Shown: positions 25,035 through 35,010, counted from the stretch's first letter. The stretch: 64,000 nucleotides of DNA from Virgibacillus_R byunsanensis (GCF_042675965.1 NZ_JBHTKJ010000013.1:1-64000), one strand, 5' to 3'. Numbers and translations are program-made. The notes: generated from the letters alone by a model not told the origin.

Positions 25035-26273
25035 TTAGTCTTCATCTATTTCAGTTAATCTTCTTGTTTTTTCAGCTACTTCTTCAGGGTCAAGTGTGAT
25101 CCTTGCTACTCCAGACTCCATAGCAGCCTTCGCAACACTTGAAGCTACCAGTGGTGCTACGCGTGCATCAAATGGCGCTGGAATAACATAATCTGCTTCC
25201 AATTCTTCCTCAGAAATAAGTGAAGCAATTGCCTCAGCAGCAGCAACTTTCATCTTTTCATTTATACGTGTCGCTCGTACATCTAGTGCGCCACGGAAAA
25301 TACCTGGAAATGCTAATACATTATTAACCTGGTTTGGAAAATCAGATCTACCCGTACCGATAACTTTTGCACCTGCATGTTTTGCCGCATCAGGCATAAT
25401 TTCTGGATCAGGATTTGCCATTGCAAATATAATAGGATCATCATTCATTTTTTTAACCATTTCTTCTGATAAAAGGCCACCTACTGAAACGCCAATAAAT
25501 ACGTCAGCTCCTTCAAGTGTTTTTTCCAAATCACCTTCTACTTTTTCTTTGTTCGTCATTTTAGCCACTTGATCTTTTACATCATTCATTCCATAGGGTC
25601 TGCCTTCAAAAATAGCTCCCTTTGAATCGCACATAATCATGTCACGAACACCAAAGTTATATAATAATTTTATAATTGCAATACCGGCAGCCCCAGCACC
25701 ATTAGCTACTACTTTAATATCAGAAAATGATTTCCCGATTAACTTTAAAGCATTGATTAATCCTGCAACCGTAACAATGGCAGTACCATGCTGATCATCA
25801 TGAAAGATTGGAATATTCGTTTCTTTCTTTAGCCTTTCCTCAATAATAAAGCAGTTTGGTGCAGCAATGTCTTCTAAATTTACCCCGCCAAAAGTTGGCT
25901 CCATTAATTTTACTGTGCGAACAATCTCTTCTACATCATGTGTCGCCAAACATAAAGGAAATGAATCAACACCGGCAAAACTTTTAAATAAAACTGATTT
26001 CCCTTCCATAACTGGCAATGCAGCTTCCGGTCCTATATTTCCAAGTCCCAATACAGCAGAACCGTCACTAACTACTGCTACCATATTTCCTTTCATGGTA
26101 TAATCATATACAACTTCTTTACGATCATATATTTCTTTACAGGGTTCCGCTACACCAGGAGAATATGCAAGACTTAAATCTCTAGCATTGCGTACTGGTA
26201 CCTTAGATTTTATTTCTAACTTTCCTTTATTTACTCTATGCATATGTAGCGCTTCGTCTCTTAAGTTTGACAC
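25035..26273 (-). CDS. ytsJ: NAD(P)-dependent malic enzyme, YtsJ type
   Basis: Decarboxylates malate to pyruvate. 412 aa, the short bacterial form that lacks the C-terminal phosphotransacetylase domain. Signature YSPGVAEPCKEI, metal ligands in EDIAAPNCF and FHDDQHGTA, and dinucleotide motif GAGAAGIA. I chose a GTG start at 26273, with AAAAGGAGTG upstream, giving SNLRDEALHMHR at the N-terminus as in relatives; the longer frame runs into the spacer. Follows dnaE in the same direction and precedes the FadR-like regulator. Confidence 0.92.
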   Translation of the reverse strand: MSNLRDEALHMHRVNKGKLEIKSKVPVRNARDLSLAYSPGVAEPCKEIYDRKEVVYDYTMKGNMVAVVSDGSAVLGLGNIGPEAALPVMEGKSVLFKSFAGVDSFPLCLATHDVEEIVRTVKLMEPTFGGVNLEDIAAPNCFIIEERLKKETNIPIFHDDQHGTAIVTVAGLINALKLIGKSFSDIKVVANGAGAAGIAIIKLLYNFGVRDMIMCDSKGAIFEGRPYGMNDVKDQVAKMTNKEKVEGDLEKTLEGADVFIGVSVGGLLSEEMVKKMNDDPIIFAMANPDPEIMPDAAKHAGAKVIGTGRSDFPNQVNNVLAFPGIFRGALDVRATRINEKMKVAAAEAIASLISEEELEADYVIPAPFDARVAPLVASSVAKAAMESGVARITLDPEEVAEKTRRLTEIDED

Positions 26274-26408
26274 GTATAGTTCACTCCTTTTAGTAATAGA
26301 AATTATAGGATTATTTCCAGGGTGGTCAGACCACTTTGCTATTTTTATTATAACAGAAGGTGTATATGTGTAAAGTATTCTATATGGTGCAAGATGGTGC
26401 AAGGAAGT

Positions 26409-29400
26409 CTATTTATTGTTTCTTTTTTCTAACACAACACTGTTCTTACCAAACTCACTTATGAACGACTGCAAGCAGGCATAACTCGGGTTGATATAAT
26501 AATCATTAGCTAACTTATATGTCTGTTTTTTCTCAGCATGGTACACAATAATCGGTGTACTTCCAGGGGATTCATTGGCAATATTCTTTATTATCTTTAA
26601 TGCCGTTTCCTTAGTTTGATCGGATAATTTTATAAATAATCGCTGAGTCTTCTGTTGAACTTGAAAAGTCTCTTCTTTAAGTGGATGTACATCAGAGATA
26701 ATCCATTGCATACTTTTATTTCTTAATTCTACTTTTCCATTGAATACGATAATCATTTCCTCCTGAAGCCACCTGTAAACATTTCGATACAAATCAGGGA
26801 AAATCACTGCCTCCATCTCTCCTGTTTCATCCTCAATTGTCATAAAAGCCATTGAGTCCCCACGCTTAGTTCGTATAGGTTTAATAGTCTGAATGATCCC
26901 CGCACTATTTATTTTTTTCTTACCAACTAGGTGTTGTGCCTTATTGAGTGACACATGACCATTTTCTCGTAAAATATGACGATGGTTCTGCAAAGGATGA
27001 CTGGATACATAGACTCCAAGCAGTTCTTTTTCATCTGTTAATTTCTTCATTTGACTAAAATCTTCTATTTCGACATAGATCTCTTCCAATTCAAGCTTGT
27101 CATGAAATAGACTTGGCTGATCATTGAATTCACCAAAAAGTTCCCCTTGTTCAATAGCTTGGTCAATGGATGCCAGAAGACTTGCGCGGTTAGTATAGAG
27201 TTCATCAAATGCTCCAGCTAGTATTAGTGTCTCGATTGTTTTTTTAGTCACTATCTTTAACGAAATCCGTAGGCAAAAATCAAATAAGCTTTTAAATGCC
27301 CCTGCATTTCTTACTTGAATAATCTCTCGTACTACTTGATTGCCTATTCCTTTTATGGACAACAGACCCATTCTTATATTGTTACTTTCTACTGCATACT
27401 TCCCAAAACTTTTATTGATCGACGGTGAAGCTAAAGAAATCTCTAATTCCTTCATTTCCTGTAAATATAATTGAATTTTATCTTGTTGGTTTGCAACAGA
27501 ACTTAATAGTTCAGCAAAAAAACAAGCAGGATAATGCGCCTTTAAATAGGCAAGCTGATACGAAATTTTACTATAAGCAACTGCATGACTTCTTGGGAAC
27601 CCATAATCTGAAAACTTTACAACCCATGCAAATAATTCTTCTGCTACCTCTTTTTCATATCTATTTTTTAAACATCCTTGGATAAAAACTTCTTTTTGTT
27701 GATCCATGACCGCTTGTTGTTTTTTACTAACAGCCCGGCGCAGAACATCTGCCTCACCTAAAGAAAAACCAGCAATTTTATGTGCTATTTGCAGAATTTG
27801 TTCTTGATAGATGAGTACACCATATGTTTGTTTTAATATTGGTTCCAAATCAGGATGTGGAAAGGTTACCGGCTTTCGTCGGTGTTTCCGGTCAATATAA
27901 ACCGAAATATATTCCATTGGACCCGGTCTGAATAAAGCATTAACTGCTACAATATCTTCAAAGGATGTTGGTTTTAACTGTGTAAGAACTTGCTTCATTC
28001 CTTTGGATTCTAACTGGAATACTCCGTTTGTTTTTCCCTTTTGTAATAATTCAAACGTTTTTACATCATGCTCAGGAATTTTACGGTAATCTATTTCTTT
28101 GTTGGCAGTATATCCAATCGTCCGAACGACTTTCTCCAACAATGACAAATTACGTAATCCTAAAAAATCCATTTTCAACAAGCCGATTGCTTCAAGATCA
28201 TTCATTGGGAATTGTGTAAGACTGGTTTCATTTGCACCAACAGTTAATGGTGTATGCTCTACAAGGGGCTGTTCACTTATAACTACACCTGCTGCATGTG
28301 TTGATATATGCCTTGGTATTCCTTCCAATTTTGTTGCAATTGAAAACAAGGTTGTCAACGGGGGTGATTGTTTAATATATTGCTTTAATCCCTCGGAATC
28401 AAGAACATATTCGCGTAATGATTTTTTTGCCTGAATTGGAATTTCCTTTAAAATAAAATTAGCATCTTGTTGATCAATACTAATAGTTTTCATCAATTCC
28501 CGTAATAAGGAACGCGCTGCAAAAGTACCGAAAGTAATGATTTGTGCTACATTTTCATGTCCGTATTTGTCACGCACATAATCAATAACGTCATCCCGCC
28601 GTTGATCTGAAAAGTCGATATCAATATCTGGCATTGTTATTCGCTCAGGATTAAGAAAACGCTCGAAAATCAGATTATATTTCATTGGATCAACTTCAGT
28701 AATACCTAGAACAAAAGCGACCAAAGAACCTGCAGACGAACCACGTCCAGGACCTACTGTTATATTGTTATTTTTTGCATAGGCAATAAAATCCCACACG
28801 ATCAAAAAGTAATCACTATATTGCATAGATTGTATAACGCTTAATTCATAGCTCAAACGGTCATTTACTTGATAGTTAGGTTGGTCGTATTTTTGTTCCA
28901 CATTCGTCCAACACAACTTTTCCAAAAATTCGTGTGCATCCATTGCTTCTGGAACGGGATATGCCGGGAGCATTCTTTTATTAAAATCAAACGATACATT
29001 ACACTTCTTTTTTATTTTAGTCGTTTCCTCTATTACTTCAGGCCAAAATTGAAATAACGTATCCATTTCAGAGCTGGATCGTAAGTGGTGTTGCTCATTA
29101 CTCGTATCTACGTTATCTTTTGACCACTTATTGCCTTTTTTCATCGCTTGTAAACAATCATAAGCAACAACGTCTTCCTGGTTAAGATAACGTACATCAT
29201 TTATAGCTACCACCGGAATTTGATAGTTTTCATGAAATGCTTTAAGAGAAGTTTGTACCTTTCGATCATTTTCCAACCCATGATCTAGAATACCAAAATA
29301 AAAATCTTCATCATGAAACATATTCCTCCATGTTTGTATGTATCCTTTTGCTTTCATGTATGGTTCTGTAAGTAATAAGGATTCGACTATTTTATTATCC

Positions 29401-29774
29401 GTTGGCAAAATACAAATAAGGTCATAAATAAAAGACTGAAGTTCTTTTATAGTTATTGACTCTTGTTTGTGTTGTTGGATATATGTACTTAATTTTGATA
29501 ATTGGTTATATCCTTTATTGCTCTTTGCTAGTAAAATACAGGACACCATCTGCTGGTCCTCATCCAGAACCTTAACAGACATACCAATAATTGGTTTAAC
29601 CCCATACCTCTCACATGTCTTATAAAAGGAAATGGCACCGTATAAGACGTGCTCATCAGTAAGTGCTAGTGCATCAAAATGTAGCGAGCTAGCTTTCTCA
29701 ACTAATTTTTCTATCGTTATGGTGCTTTCCATCAAGCTATAACCACTTCGAACCTGCAAATGTGTAAAAGACAT
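26409..29774 (-). CDS. dnaE: DNA polymerase III alpha subunit DnaE
   Basis: The primer-extending replicative polymerase of Firmicutes (PolC is the second, encoded elsewhere). 1121 aa: N-terminal PHP domain (about 1-200), polymerase core with GRGSSAGSLVAFVLGIT and the catalytic aspartates PDIDIDFSD, helix-hairpin-helix near LLSIKGIGNQ, and an OB-fold near the C-terminus. AAGGTGGG precedes the ATG. In the same order as in B. subtilis between ytrHI and malic enzyme. Confidence 0.96.
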   Translation of the reverse strand: MSFTHLQVRSGYSLMESTITIEKLVEKASSLHFDALALTDEHVLYGAISFYKTCERYGVKPIIGMSVKVLDEDQQMVSCILLAKSNKGYNQLSKLSTYIQQHKQESITIKELQSFIYDLICILPTDNKIVESLLLTEPYMKAKGYIQTWRNMFHDEDFYFGILDHGLENDRKVQTSLKAFHENYQIPVVAINDVRYLNQEDVVAYDCLQAMKKGNKWSKDNVDTSNEQHHLRSSSEMDTLFQFWPEVIEETTKIKKKCNVSFDFNKRMLPAYPVPEAMDAHEFLEKLCWTNVEQKYDQPNYQVNDRLSYELSVIQSMQYSDYFLIVWDFIAYAKNNNITVGPGRGSSAGSLVAFVLGITEVDPMKYNLIFERFLNPERITMPDIDIDFSDQRRDDVIDYVRDKYGHENVAQIITFGTFAARSLLRELMKTISIDQQDANFILKEIPIQAKKSLREYVLDSEGLKQYIKQSPPLTTLFSIATKLEGIPRHISTHAAGVVISEQPLVEHTPLTVGANETSLTQFPMNDLEAIGLLKMDFLGLRNLSLLEKVVRTIGYTANKEIDYRKIPEHDVKTFELLQKGKTNGVFQLESKGMKQVLTQLKPTSFEDIVAVNALFRPGPMEYISVYIDRKHRRKPVTFPHPDLEPILKQTYGVLIYQEQILQIAHKIAGFSLGEADVLRRAVSKKQQAVMDQQKEVFIQGCLKNRYEKEVAEELFAWVVKFSDYGFPRSHAVAYSKISYQLAYLKAHYPACFFAELLSSVANQQDKIQLYLQEMKELEISLASPSINKSFGKYAVESNNIRMGLLSIKGIGNQVVREIIQVRNAGAFKSLFDFCLRISLKIVTKKTIETLILAGAFDELYTNRASLLASIDQAIEQGELFGEFNDQPSLFHDKLELEEIYVEIEDFSQMKKLTDEKELLGVYVSSHPLQNHRHILRENGHVSLNKAQHLVGKKKINSAGIIQTIKPIRTKRGDSMAFMTIEDETGEMEAVIFPDLYRNVYRWLQEEMIIVFNGKVELRNKSMQWIISDVHPLKEETFQVQQKTQRLFIKLSDQTKETALKIIKNIANESPGSTPIIVYHAEKKQTYKLANDYYINPSYACLQSFISEFGKNSVVLEKRNNK

Positions 29775-29870
29775 ATCATCCCACCTTGAAAGTTTCTCTA
29801 TTCTTTATTATAGCTAATCTATCTATGTACTGCATATATGTTGTTTCATATTGTCCTAACGTGCATCATA

Positions 29871-29899
29871 ACATATCTCGTCCACTATTCTCATATAAT
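29871..29899 (+). promoter_or_regulatory. Sigma-E type promoter for ytrH-ytrI
   Basis: A -10 CATATAAT (29892-29899) closely resembles the sigma-E consensus CATACAAT, with an ACATATCT element 13 bp upstream resembling the sigma-E -35. ytrHI is under sigma-E in B. subtilis, which supports the assignment. Transcription would start about 25 bp before ytrH. Confidence 0.5.
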
Positions 29900-29932
29900 G
29901 AAAGGAAGTTTGTCTAGTAAGGGGAGAATGTT

Positions 29933-30265
29933 ATGGAGGAACGATTTATAGCTTCATTTATTCATTGTTACTTTATCGCCTTTGGTGTAATTATTGGTGG
30001 TGCAATCATCGGCAGTATTGGTGCTTTTATTACAGGGGATGCCCCTCTTACAACAATAAGCCGAATAGCGAAAAGTCTCCGTATCTGGGCGATAGTGGCC
30101 GCAATTGGTGGCACATTCGATGCGATATCCAATTTTGAAAAGGGGTTTTTGGACGGACAAACAATAGACCTATTTAAGCAATTTTTGTTTATCTTGTCTG
30201 CGATGGGCGGAGTTAAAACGGCTATTATCTTAATCGAATGGCTTATACAGGAGGATATAACCTAA
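29933..30265 (+). CDS. ytrH: Sporulation membrane protein YtrH
   Basis: A 110-aa protein with three hydrophobic segments (about 8-36, 45-65, 80-103), rich in glycine in the first (GVIIGGAIIGSIGAF). YtrH is needed for efficient spore development in B. subtilis. GGGGAG precedes the ATG. Its stop overlaps the ytrI start (TAATG). Confidence 0.85.
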   Translation: MEERFIASFIHCYFIAFGVIIGGAIIGSIGAFITGDAPLTTISRIAKSLRIWAIVAAIGGTFDAISNFEKGFLDGQTIDLFKQFLFILSAMGGVKTAIILIEWLIQEDIT

Positions 30266-30768
30266 TGCACATACCTCCATATCATAAAAAGCCTAGCTGG
30301 CAACGTTTTTTAATTGGAATAGTTATTGGAGGTATCATTGCATACTGTATTGTCATCTTTATGTACGGGGCTATGTATGAAAGACTACTTGAACAAAACC
30401 TTGACTTACAATCACAGGTAACTGAATTAAAAAATCAAAATGAAGCATTGTTAGAAGACAAAGAGGATTTAGATGAAAAGGCAAAGGAGCCGTTGGTTAT
30501 CAACACGGTTGAGGTGAAAATCACTAATGAAGAACAATTAAGATTAGACAGATTAATTATACATCAATTAGAAGAAATGGTTAAGCAGGAAATTAGTCAC
30601 GTCATCGGTCAAGACATTAACGTTATTGACAAGAGTGACCAACTTTTAATATCTACTATTGAAAATAAAGGTTTCACTGTAGATGATTTTACGTATTATT
30701 TCGATGTTAGCAAGCTTACCATTTCACAAACGGTTAAATTAACAGTTGAGGCAAAAGTTTCCAACTGA
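30265..30768 (+). CDS. ytrI: Sporulation membrane protein YtrI
   Basis: A 167-aa bitopic protein: a membrane helix at about 14-35 (FLIGIVIGGIIAYCIVIFM), a coiled coil at about 40-70 (QSQVTELKNQNEALLEDKEDLDEKAKE), then an extracytoplasmic domain. I chose the ATG at 30265, preceded by AGGAGG, over the upstream in-frame ATG that lies inside ytrH. Acts with YtrH in sporulation. Confidence 0.83.
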   Translation: MHIPPYHKKPSWQRFLIGIVIGGIIAYCIVIFMYGAMYERLLEQNLDLQSQVTELKNQNEALLEDKEDLDEKAKEPLVINTVEVKITNEEQLRLDRLIIHQLEEMVKQEISHVIGQDINVIDKSDQLLISTIENKGFTVDDFTYYFDVSKLTISQTVKLTVEAKVSN

Positions 30769-30898
30769 TGTGAACATTTCATGAAAAAATACGTAAACCT
30801 ATAGTATTCCTGAGAAAATTCTTATATAATTATTGTACAGATAAGAAAACTTTCCACATAAACTTCATATAGTACATTATGGAAGGGAGCTGTTTTAT

Positions 30899-31093
30899 AT
30901 GTTGGTTATGAATCGACGTATTCGTGACGAAAAGATTGCACTACTAAAGAACGGCCGTACGGCATACGCAGAATCTCATGAACTAATACGGTTAATCAAA
31001 CGTGATATAGAAAAGGAACATTTGACTGTTCATTTCGATTGCTCTACTACAGGATGTTGGTTTATACCACTATCTGATAAAAAGAGCAGCTAA
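30899..31093 (+). CDS. Small conserved-looking hypothetical protein
   Basis: A 64-aa basic protein that I do not recognise with certainty; a short uncharacterised gene of this kind also lies near nrnA in B. subtilis. It is predicted to be mostly helical (residues 3-42) with a cysteine pair in the C-terminal third (HFDCSTTGCWF), which could bind a metal or form a disulfide. GGAAGGGAG lies 9 nt before the ATG and a good terminator follows, so it looks like a genuine single gene. Confidence 0.6.
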   Translation: MLVMNRRIRDEKIALLKNGRTAYAESHELIRLIKRDIEKEHLTVHFDCSTTGCWFIPLSDKKSS

Positions 31094-31123
31094 TGAAACA
31101 GGCATACGTTATTAAACATACTG

Positions 31124-31158
31124 GTGGTGAACTCATTCTCTGAGTTTCACCACTTTTT
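31124..31158 (+). terminator. Terminator of the 64-aa gene
   Basis: Stem GTGGTGAACTCA/TGAGTTTCACCAC with one bulge, followed by TTTTTATTATT on the plus strand. Confidence 0.75.
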
Positions 31159-31164
31159 ATTATT

Positions 31165-31380
31165 CTAGGAAATTATAAAATTTGGAGGCCTGTGAATAAT
31201 TTATTGACTGTGTAAGCCGCGTCCAGCTCCAGCGCCCGTTTAGCGACTATTGGCCTTCCCTATCCTCCTTACGATAAGTCAACATCGATTCGCTACCGCT
31301 CTTCGTGTTTCCTTTATCTCATGCGGATAAGTCCAGTCCATACGTCGCTAAACGGGCGCTTGCGCTTTTGTTCTTTATCT
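31165..31380 (-). repeat. Element B, copy 1 (downstream of nrnA)
   Basis: On the minus strand it begins 4 nt after the nrnA stop with AGATAAAGAACAAAAGCGC and ends with ATTTTATAATTTCCTAG. A perfect 17-bp inverted repeat (31231-31247 and 31344-31360, AGCGCCCGTTTAGCGAC) forms the base of a long stem. The internal ATCGATGTTGACTTATCGTA block recurs in copies at 49624 and 59292. No coding capacity. Confidence 0.7.
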
Positions 31381-31384
31381 AAAT

Positions 31385-32329
31385 TTATTCAAATGCCATA
31401 CATACTTGGTCTAAATCATGGGTAACCTTGTCCGTTTCATCCCATGTTCGAACAGATGCACCAGCTGCCATAGGGTGACCGCCACCATCATATTTTGCTG
31501 CAATATCATTAATAACAGGCCCTTTCGAACGGAGCCTCACACGTATTAGGTCTTCTTCTTCGATAAAGAAAGCCCACGCTTTAATCCCCTCAATATCTCC
31601 TAATACATTTACCAACTGAGAAGTTTCATTTGGACTAATTTTATACTCATCTAAGATAGACGTTGTCAATTTTATGGTACTCATACCTGAAGATGACAAT
31701 TTAAAATGCTGTAGGATAAAGCCCCTTAATCTAGCAATATTGTCCTTCGTATTATAAATACCATCATATAAATTCGAGCGATCAAAATCATAAGTAACTA
31801 AATCAGCTGCATACTGAAATGTCTTCTTTGTTGTGCTCGGAAATAAAAACCTGCCTGTATCCCCGACAATCCCTCCATATATAAGCTTTGCACCTTCATT
31901 ATTCAATGTGAACCCCTCATACTTAGCCAATAGTACTAATTCGTAAATCATCTCACTTGTGGAACTTGATTCTGTATCAACCCAAATAAGATCACCATAC
32001 AGATCGACATTCGGGTGATGGTCAATTTTAATTACTTTTTTACCTAATTTATACCTTGCATCACTAATACGTGCTGCATTAGCTGTATCACATACAATTA
32101 CTAACGCATTTTTATACACTTCATCTTCAACCTCATCCATTTGAGCAAGAAAGAGTAGAGATGGTTCCTCATCCCCAACTATAAACACGTTCTTTTCTGG
32201 AAATGAATGTTTAATCATCTCACGCAAACCTGCCTGGGACCCAATTGCATCTGGGTCAGGTCGTACATGTCGATGGATAATAATTGTCTCGAATTCCTTC
32301 ATAGTATGTATTATTTTCTCTTTTGTCAT
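31385..32329 (-). CDS. nrnA: Oligoribonuclease/pAp phosphatase NrnA
   Basis: A 314-aa DHH-DHHA1 phosphoesterase that degrades nanoRNAs and dephosphorylates 3'-phosphoadenosine 5'-phosphate. Metal motifs RPDPDAIGS, DTAN and DHHPNVD in the DHH domain, and GGGHPMAAGA in the DHHA1 substrate domain. The length equals that of B. subtilis YtqI. Its 3' end abuts element B copy 1. Confidence 0.95.
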   Translation of the reverse strand: MTKEKIIHTMKEFETIIIHRHVRPDPDAIGSQAGLREMIKHSFPEKNVFIVGDEEPSLLFLAQMDEVEDEVYKNALVIVCDTANAARISDARYKLGKKVIKIDHHPNVDLYGDLIWVDTESSSTSEMIYELVLLAKYEGFTLNNEGAKLIYGGIVGDTGRFLFPSTTKKTFQYAADLVTYDFDRSNLYDGIYNTKDNIARLRGFILQHFKLSSSGMSTIKLTTSILDEYKISPNETSQLVNVLGDIEGIKAWAFFIEEEDLIRVRLRSKGPVINDIAAKYDGGGHPMAAGASVRTWDETDKVTHDLDQVCMAFE

Positions 32330-32428
32330 TTCTCTACCCCTAACTATTTATTTCTAGCATAATTAGTAAAAACAAGCTACAATGAGGAAAGGAATTTGAT
32401 TCAAAATTTTAACATAGGAGTATGTCTT

Positions 32429-32725
32429 ATGATTATTTTCCCTACTATTATTGCTCTATCACTTGTCTTATACATATATTATAAGGTGGCCATTCTTAAA
32501 ACAAAGGATCCGTTAACTCAATCCTATTTTAATGCTAAATCTCGAATTTGCCTTGGAAGTTTCGTTTTCTTTTTTGCCATAAATCAATATCTTTTTTATG
32601 AGACACAAATTTCACTGTTTATAGGAATAATCCTATTAGTTCTAGGTGGTATGCAATTAAATCTAGGTTTCAAAGAAGTAAAGCATTATCGAAATGAGTG
32701 GAAACGATTGAATCCGTCATCATAG
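32429..32725 (+). CDS. ytpI: YtpI family membrane protein
   Basis: A 98-aa protein with three hydrophobic helices (about 2-22, 38-56, 60-80), matching the uncharacterised YtpI family in size and location. I chose the ATG at 32429, preceded by TAGGAG with 8-nt spacing; the frame starting 33 bp upstream has no such site. Convergent with ytoI, sharing a terminator. Confidence 0.78.
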   Translation: MIIFPTIIALSLVLYIYYKVAILKTKDPLTQSYFNAKSRICLGSFVFFFAINQYLFYETQISLFIGIILLVLGGMQLNLGFKEVKHYRNEWKRLNPSS

Positions 32726-32737
32726 AAAAATAATCAG

Positions 32738-32763
32738 AAGCTGACTATACGAATAGTCAGCTT
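32738..32763. terminator. Bidirectional terminator between ytpI and ytoI
   Basis: A stem of 11 bp (AAGCTGACTAT/ATAGTCAGCTT, 4-nt loop) with T-rich DNA on the right and A-rich DNA on the left, between convergent genes. Confidence 0.8.
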
Positions 32764-32767
32764 TTCT

Positions 32768-34075
32768 TTATCGATCGATTAATTGAGCCATTAATAAACC
32801 TTTTCCTACTAATTTCTGATTACTAAACACTTCTACATCAATTTTAGCATAAATTCGACCAGCTTCTAGAAGCTTTGGTTTAACGATTAAATTGCTATCA
32901 ATCTGAACTGGTTTTATAAAATACACCGTTAGATTTTCAACAACAAGATCACCTTTTTTAACATATAACAAGAGCCGACTGCTTGCTTCGGTAATTAATG
33001 CCGTGAAAACCCCATTAGAAAGCGTACCTAATTGGTTAGTCATTTGCGGCGTTACTTTTGCTCGGAATACCGTTTGCTCATCTTCAACTGTCTCCAAATT
33101 GCTCGATACAATGTCTTCAATCGTTTCACCAATCTGAGGTTGGCGTTGTATTTGTTGTAATGCCTTTAACACATCTTGTCTCGAAACAACCCCTTGTAAT
33201 ATATAGGATTGATCTACAACTGGAACTACTTCAATACCTTCCCACACCATCATATGTGCTACATAAGCTAAGGATGTTTTAAATTGAACAACTAATGGAT
33301 TTTTAGTCATCACCTTCTCGATCAGTAAGTTGGGATCTTTCCCTATAACATCCTTGGAAGTCAACATGCCAGATACTCTTTTTTTATCATCAACAATTGG
33401 ATAACGTGTATGTTTTGATTGCTCATTTAATTCATACCATCTTTTCAATGTATCTTTGTTATATAAGTAGAATGACTGATCATAAGGTGTATAAATGTCA
33501 CCAACAAACACAATTTCTTTTTTGATTAATTGATCATAAATGGCACGATTGATCATAGCGGCCACTGTGAATGTATCATAACTTGTCGACATTATTGGCA
33601 ATTGCTTTTCATCTGCTAACCGTTTGATATGGTCGTCAGTATCAAAACCACCTGTAATTAATACAGCAGCCCCTTCATTCAATGCCAATTCATGTGCTTT
33701 CACACGATTACCAACAATTAATAAGGAGTCTGCTTCTGTATATCGCATCATATCGTCAAGTTGCATTGCACCAATAACAAATTTATTTAACGTTTTATGC
33801 AAACCTTCCCGTCCACCTAGTACTTGTCCATCTACAATATTGATAACTTCGGCAAATGTTAACCGTTCAAAATTCTCTTTTTTCTTACGTTCAATCCGAA
33901 TCGTGCCAACACGTTCCATAGTACTGACCAATCCTTGGTTTTCAGCTTCTTTAATCGCCCTATATGCCGTTCCTTCACTTACATTTAGTGCTTTAGCAAT
34001 TTGTCTTACCGATATCTTATTTCCAACACCTAAGGAAATAATATGCTGCAGAATTTGCTCGTGCTTTGTTGCCAT
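32768..34075 (-). CDS. ytoI: DRTGG-CBS-hotdog regulator-like protein YtoI
   Basis: A 435-aa multidomain protein. An N-terminal winged helix (about 1-65, VRQIAKALNVSEGTAYRAI) is followed by a DRTGG domain (about 70-180), a pair of CBS domains (about 190-310; PIVDDKKRVSGMLTSKDV, PVVDQSYILQGVVSRQDV) and a C-terminal hot-dog thioesterase-like domain (about 320-435). CBS domains usually bind adenosine nucleotides. The architecture matches B. subtilis YtoI; the function is unknown, with a ligand-gated regulator as the simplest idea. Confidence 0.88.
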   Translation of the reverse strand: MATKHEQILQHIISLGVGNKISVRQIAKALNVSEGTAYRAIKEAENQGLVSTMERVGTIRIERKKKENFERLTFAEVINIVDGQVLGGREGLHKTLNKFVIGAMQLDDMMRYTEADSLLIVGNRVKAHELALNEGAAVLITGGFDTDDHIKRLADEKQLPIMSTSYDTFTVAAMINRAIYDQLIKKEIVFVGDIYTPYDQSFYLYNKDTLKRWYELNEQSKHTRYPIVDDKKRVSGMLTSKDVIGKDPNLLIEKVMTKNPLVVQFKTSLAYVAHMMVWEGIEVVPVVDQSYILQGVVSRQDVLKALQQIQRQPQIGETIEDIVSSNLETVEDEQTVFRAKVTPQMTNQLGTLSNGVFTALITEASSRLLLYVKKGDLVVENLTVYFIKPVQIDSNLIVKPKLLEAGRIYAKIDVEVFSNQKLVGKGLLMAQLIDR

Positions 34076-34148
34076 TAGTTATTCACCGACTTTCAACTGT
34101 ACTAGTCTCTTTACTTACATATTATTATACAGTTGATTTCACAGAAGC

Positions 34149-34376
34149 TCAATGATTAAGGGTTTGGCGCTCCCTTGTTCTTTCCTGTTCCATTACAGGT
34201 GGGGAAGTCATTTGTAAGAGTGTTGCAAAATTAGAGCCAATCACAAGTAAGAAAAATGCAAGCCATCCTCCCCAGAAAATAAATTCTATTTGTGTGACTG
34301 CTTCAGGAATTATTGGCCAAGCGAAATATAGAAAAAAGCCAGCAAGTAATATACGTAAAATAGCATAATGTCGCAA
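34149..34376 (-). CDS. Small two-helix membrane protein
   Basis: A 75-aa protein I do not recognise. Two hydrophobic helices (about 5-23, ILRILLAGFFLYFAWPIIP, and 33-54, FWGGWLAFFLLVIGSNFATLL) and a charged, glutamate/arginine-rich tail. The start is TTG with AAAGGAGG 7 nt upstream. It sits between ytoI and the end of the pil locus, downstream of a pil terminator, so it is probably an independent unit. Confidence 0.6.
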   Translation of the reverse strand: MRHYAILRILLAGFFLYFAWPIIPEAVTQIEFIFWGGWLAFFLLVIGSNFATLLQMTSPPVMEQERTRERQTLNH

Positions 34377-34443
34377 ATTAACTCCTCCTTTTGGTGTTAA
34401 TCTATGATGAAAAGAAGTCTTAAAGAACTAATCATTCAAAAGA

Positions 34444-34473
34444 ACAGAGTAACTTTCTGCAAAATTACTCTGT
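34444..34473 (-). terminator. Terminator of the pil operon
   Basis: A perfect 9-bp stem (ACAGAGTAA/TTACTCTGT) followed on the minus strand by TTCTTTTG, 10 bp after the pilO stop. Confidence 0.65.
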
Positions 34474-34482
34474 CTGCTAGTA

Positions 34483-35010
34483 TTATTTCGTTGAGAAAGC
34501 TCTAAATGTTAACGATAGATCATGACTTTCATCTAATTTGCTAATATATATGGTATCAATAAACAATAATCGTTCGCTTTCTAGCATCGCTTCTAAAAAG
34601 TTATCTATATCAGCCAAATTTCCACCAGTGATATCCATAGCGTATTCCTGACTAGCAACCCCATCTTTTTCCAATTCCTCTGATCTATCAGTAGTGATCG
34701 ACTCTATGTATGTGATCGTTGTATTTGTTGAACTGGCGAAACTTTCAAGGTTATTTAACACGTTATCTGGAGATGACAGATTTGGAATTTTCATAATTGC
34801 ATCAGGAGATTCCTCATTTAATGAACGATCATCTTCATTTGTTATTCTTTCATATTGTGTTTCATACATCTTTGCTTCTTGCTCTAAGGTTCTTGCTTCT
34901 TTTTGTATCGGCTTAATAATAGAAAAATAAGTAATACCGTAGATTAAAAGAGCTGCTACAACTATCGCTACTGTGATAAATGTATATTTTTTCGTCCATT
35001 GTTTATTCAT
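34483..35010 (-). CDS. pilO: PilO-like pilus alignment-complex protein
   Basis: A 175-aa bitopic protein: cytoplasmic N-terminus, one membrane helix at about 10-30 (FITVAIVVAALLIYGITYF), a coiled coil at about 33-60, and an extracytoplasmic alpha/beta domain as in PilO. Assignment rests on topology, gene order after pilN and size. I chose the ATG at 35010, overlapping the pilN stop; a TTG three codons upstream is the alternative. Last gene of the pil operon. Confidence 0.75.
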   Translation of the reverse strand: MNKQWTKKYTFITVAIVVAALLIYGITYFSIIKPIQKEARTLEQEAKMYETQYERITNEDDRSLNEESPDAIMKIPNLSSPDNVLNNLESFASSTNTTITYIESITTDRSEELEKDGVASQEYAMDITGGNLADIDNFLEAMLESERLLFIDTIYISKLDESHDLSLTFRAFSTK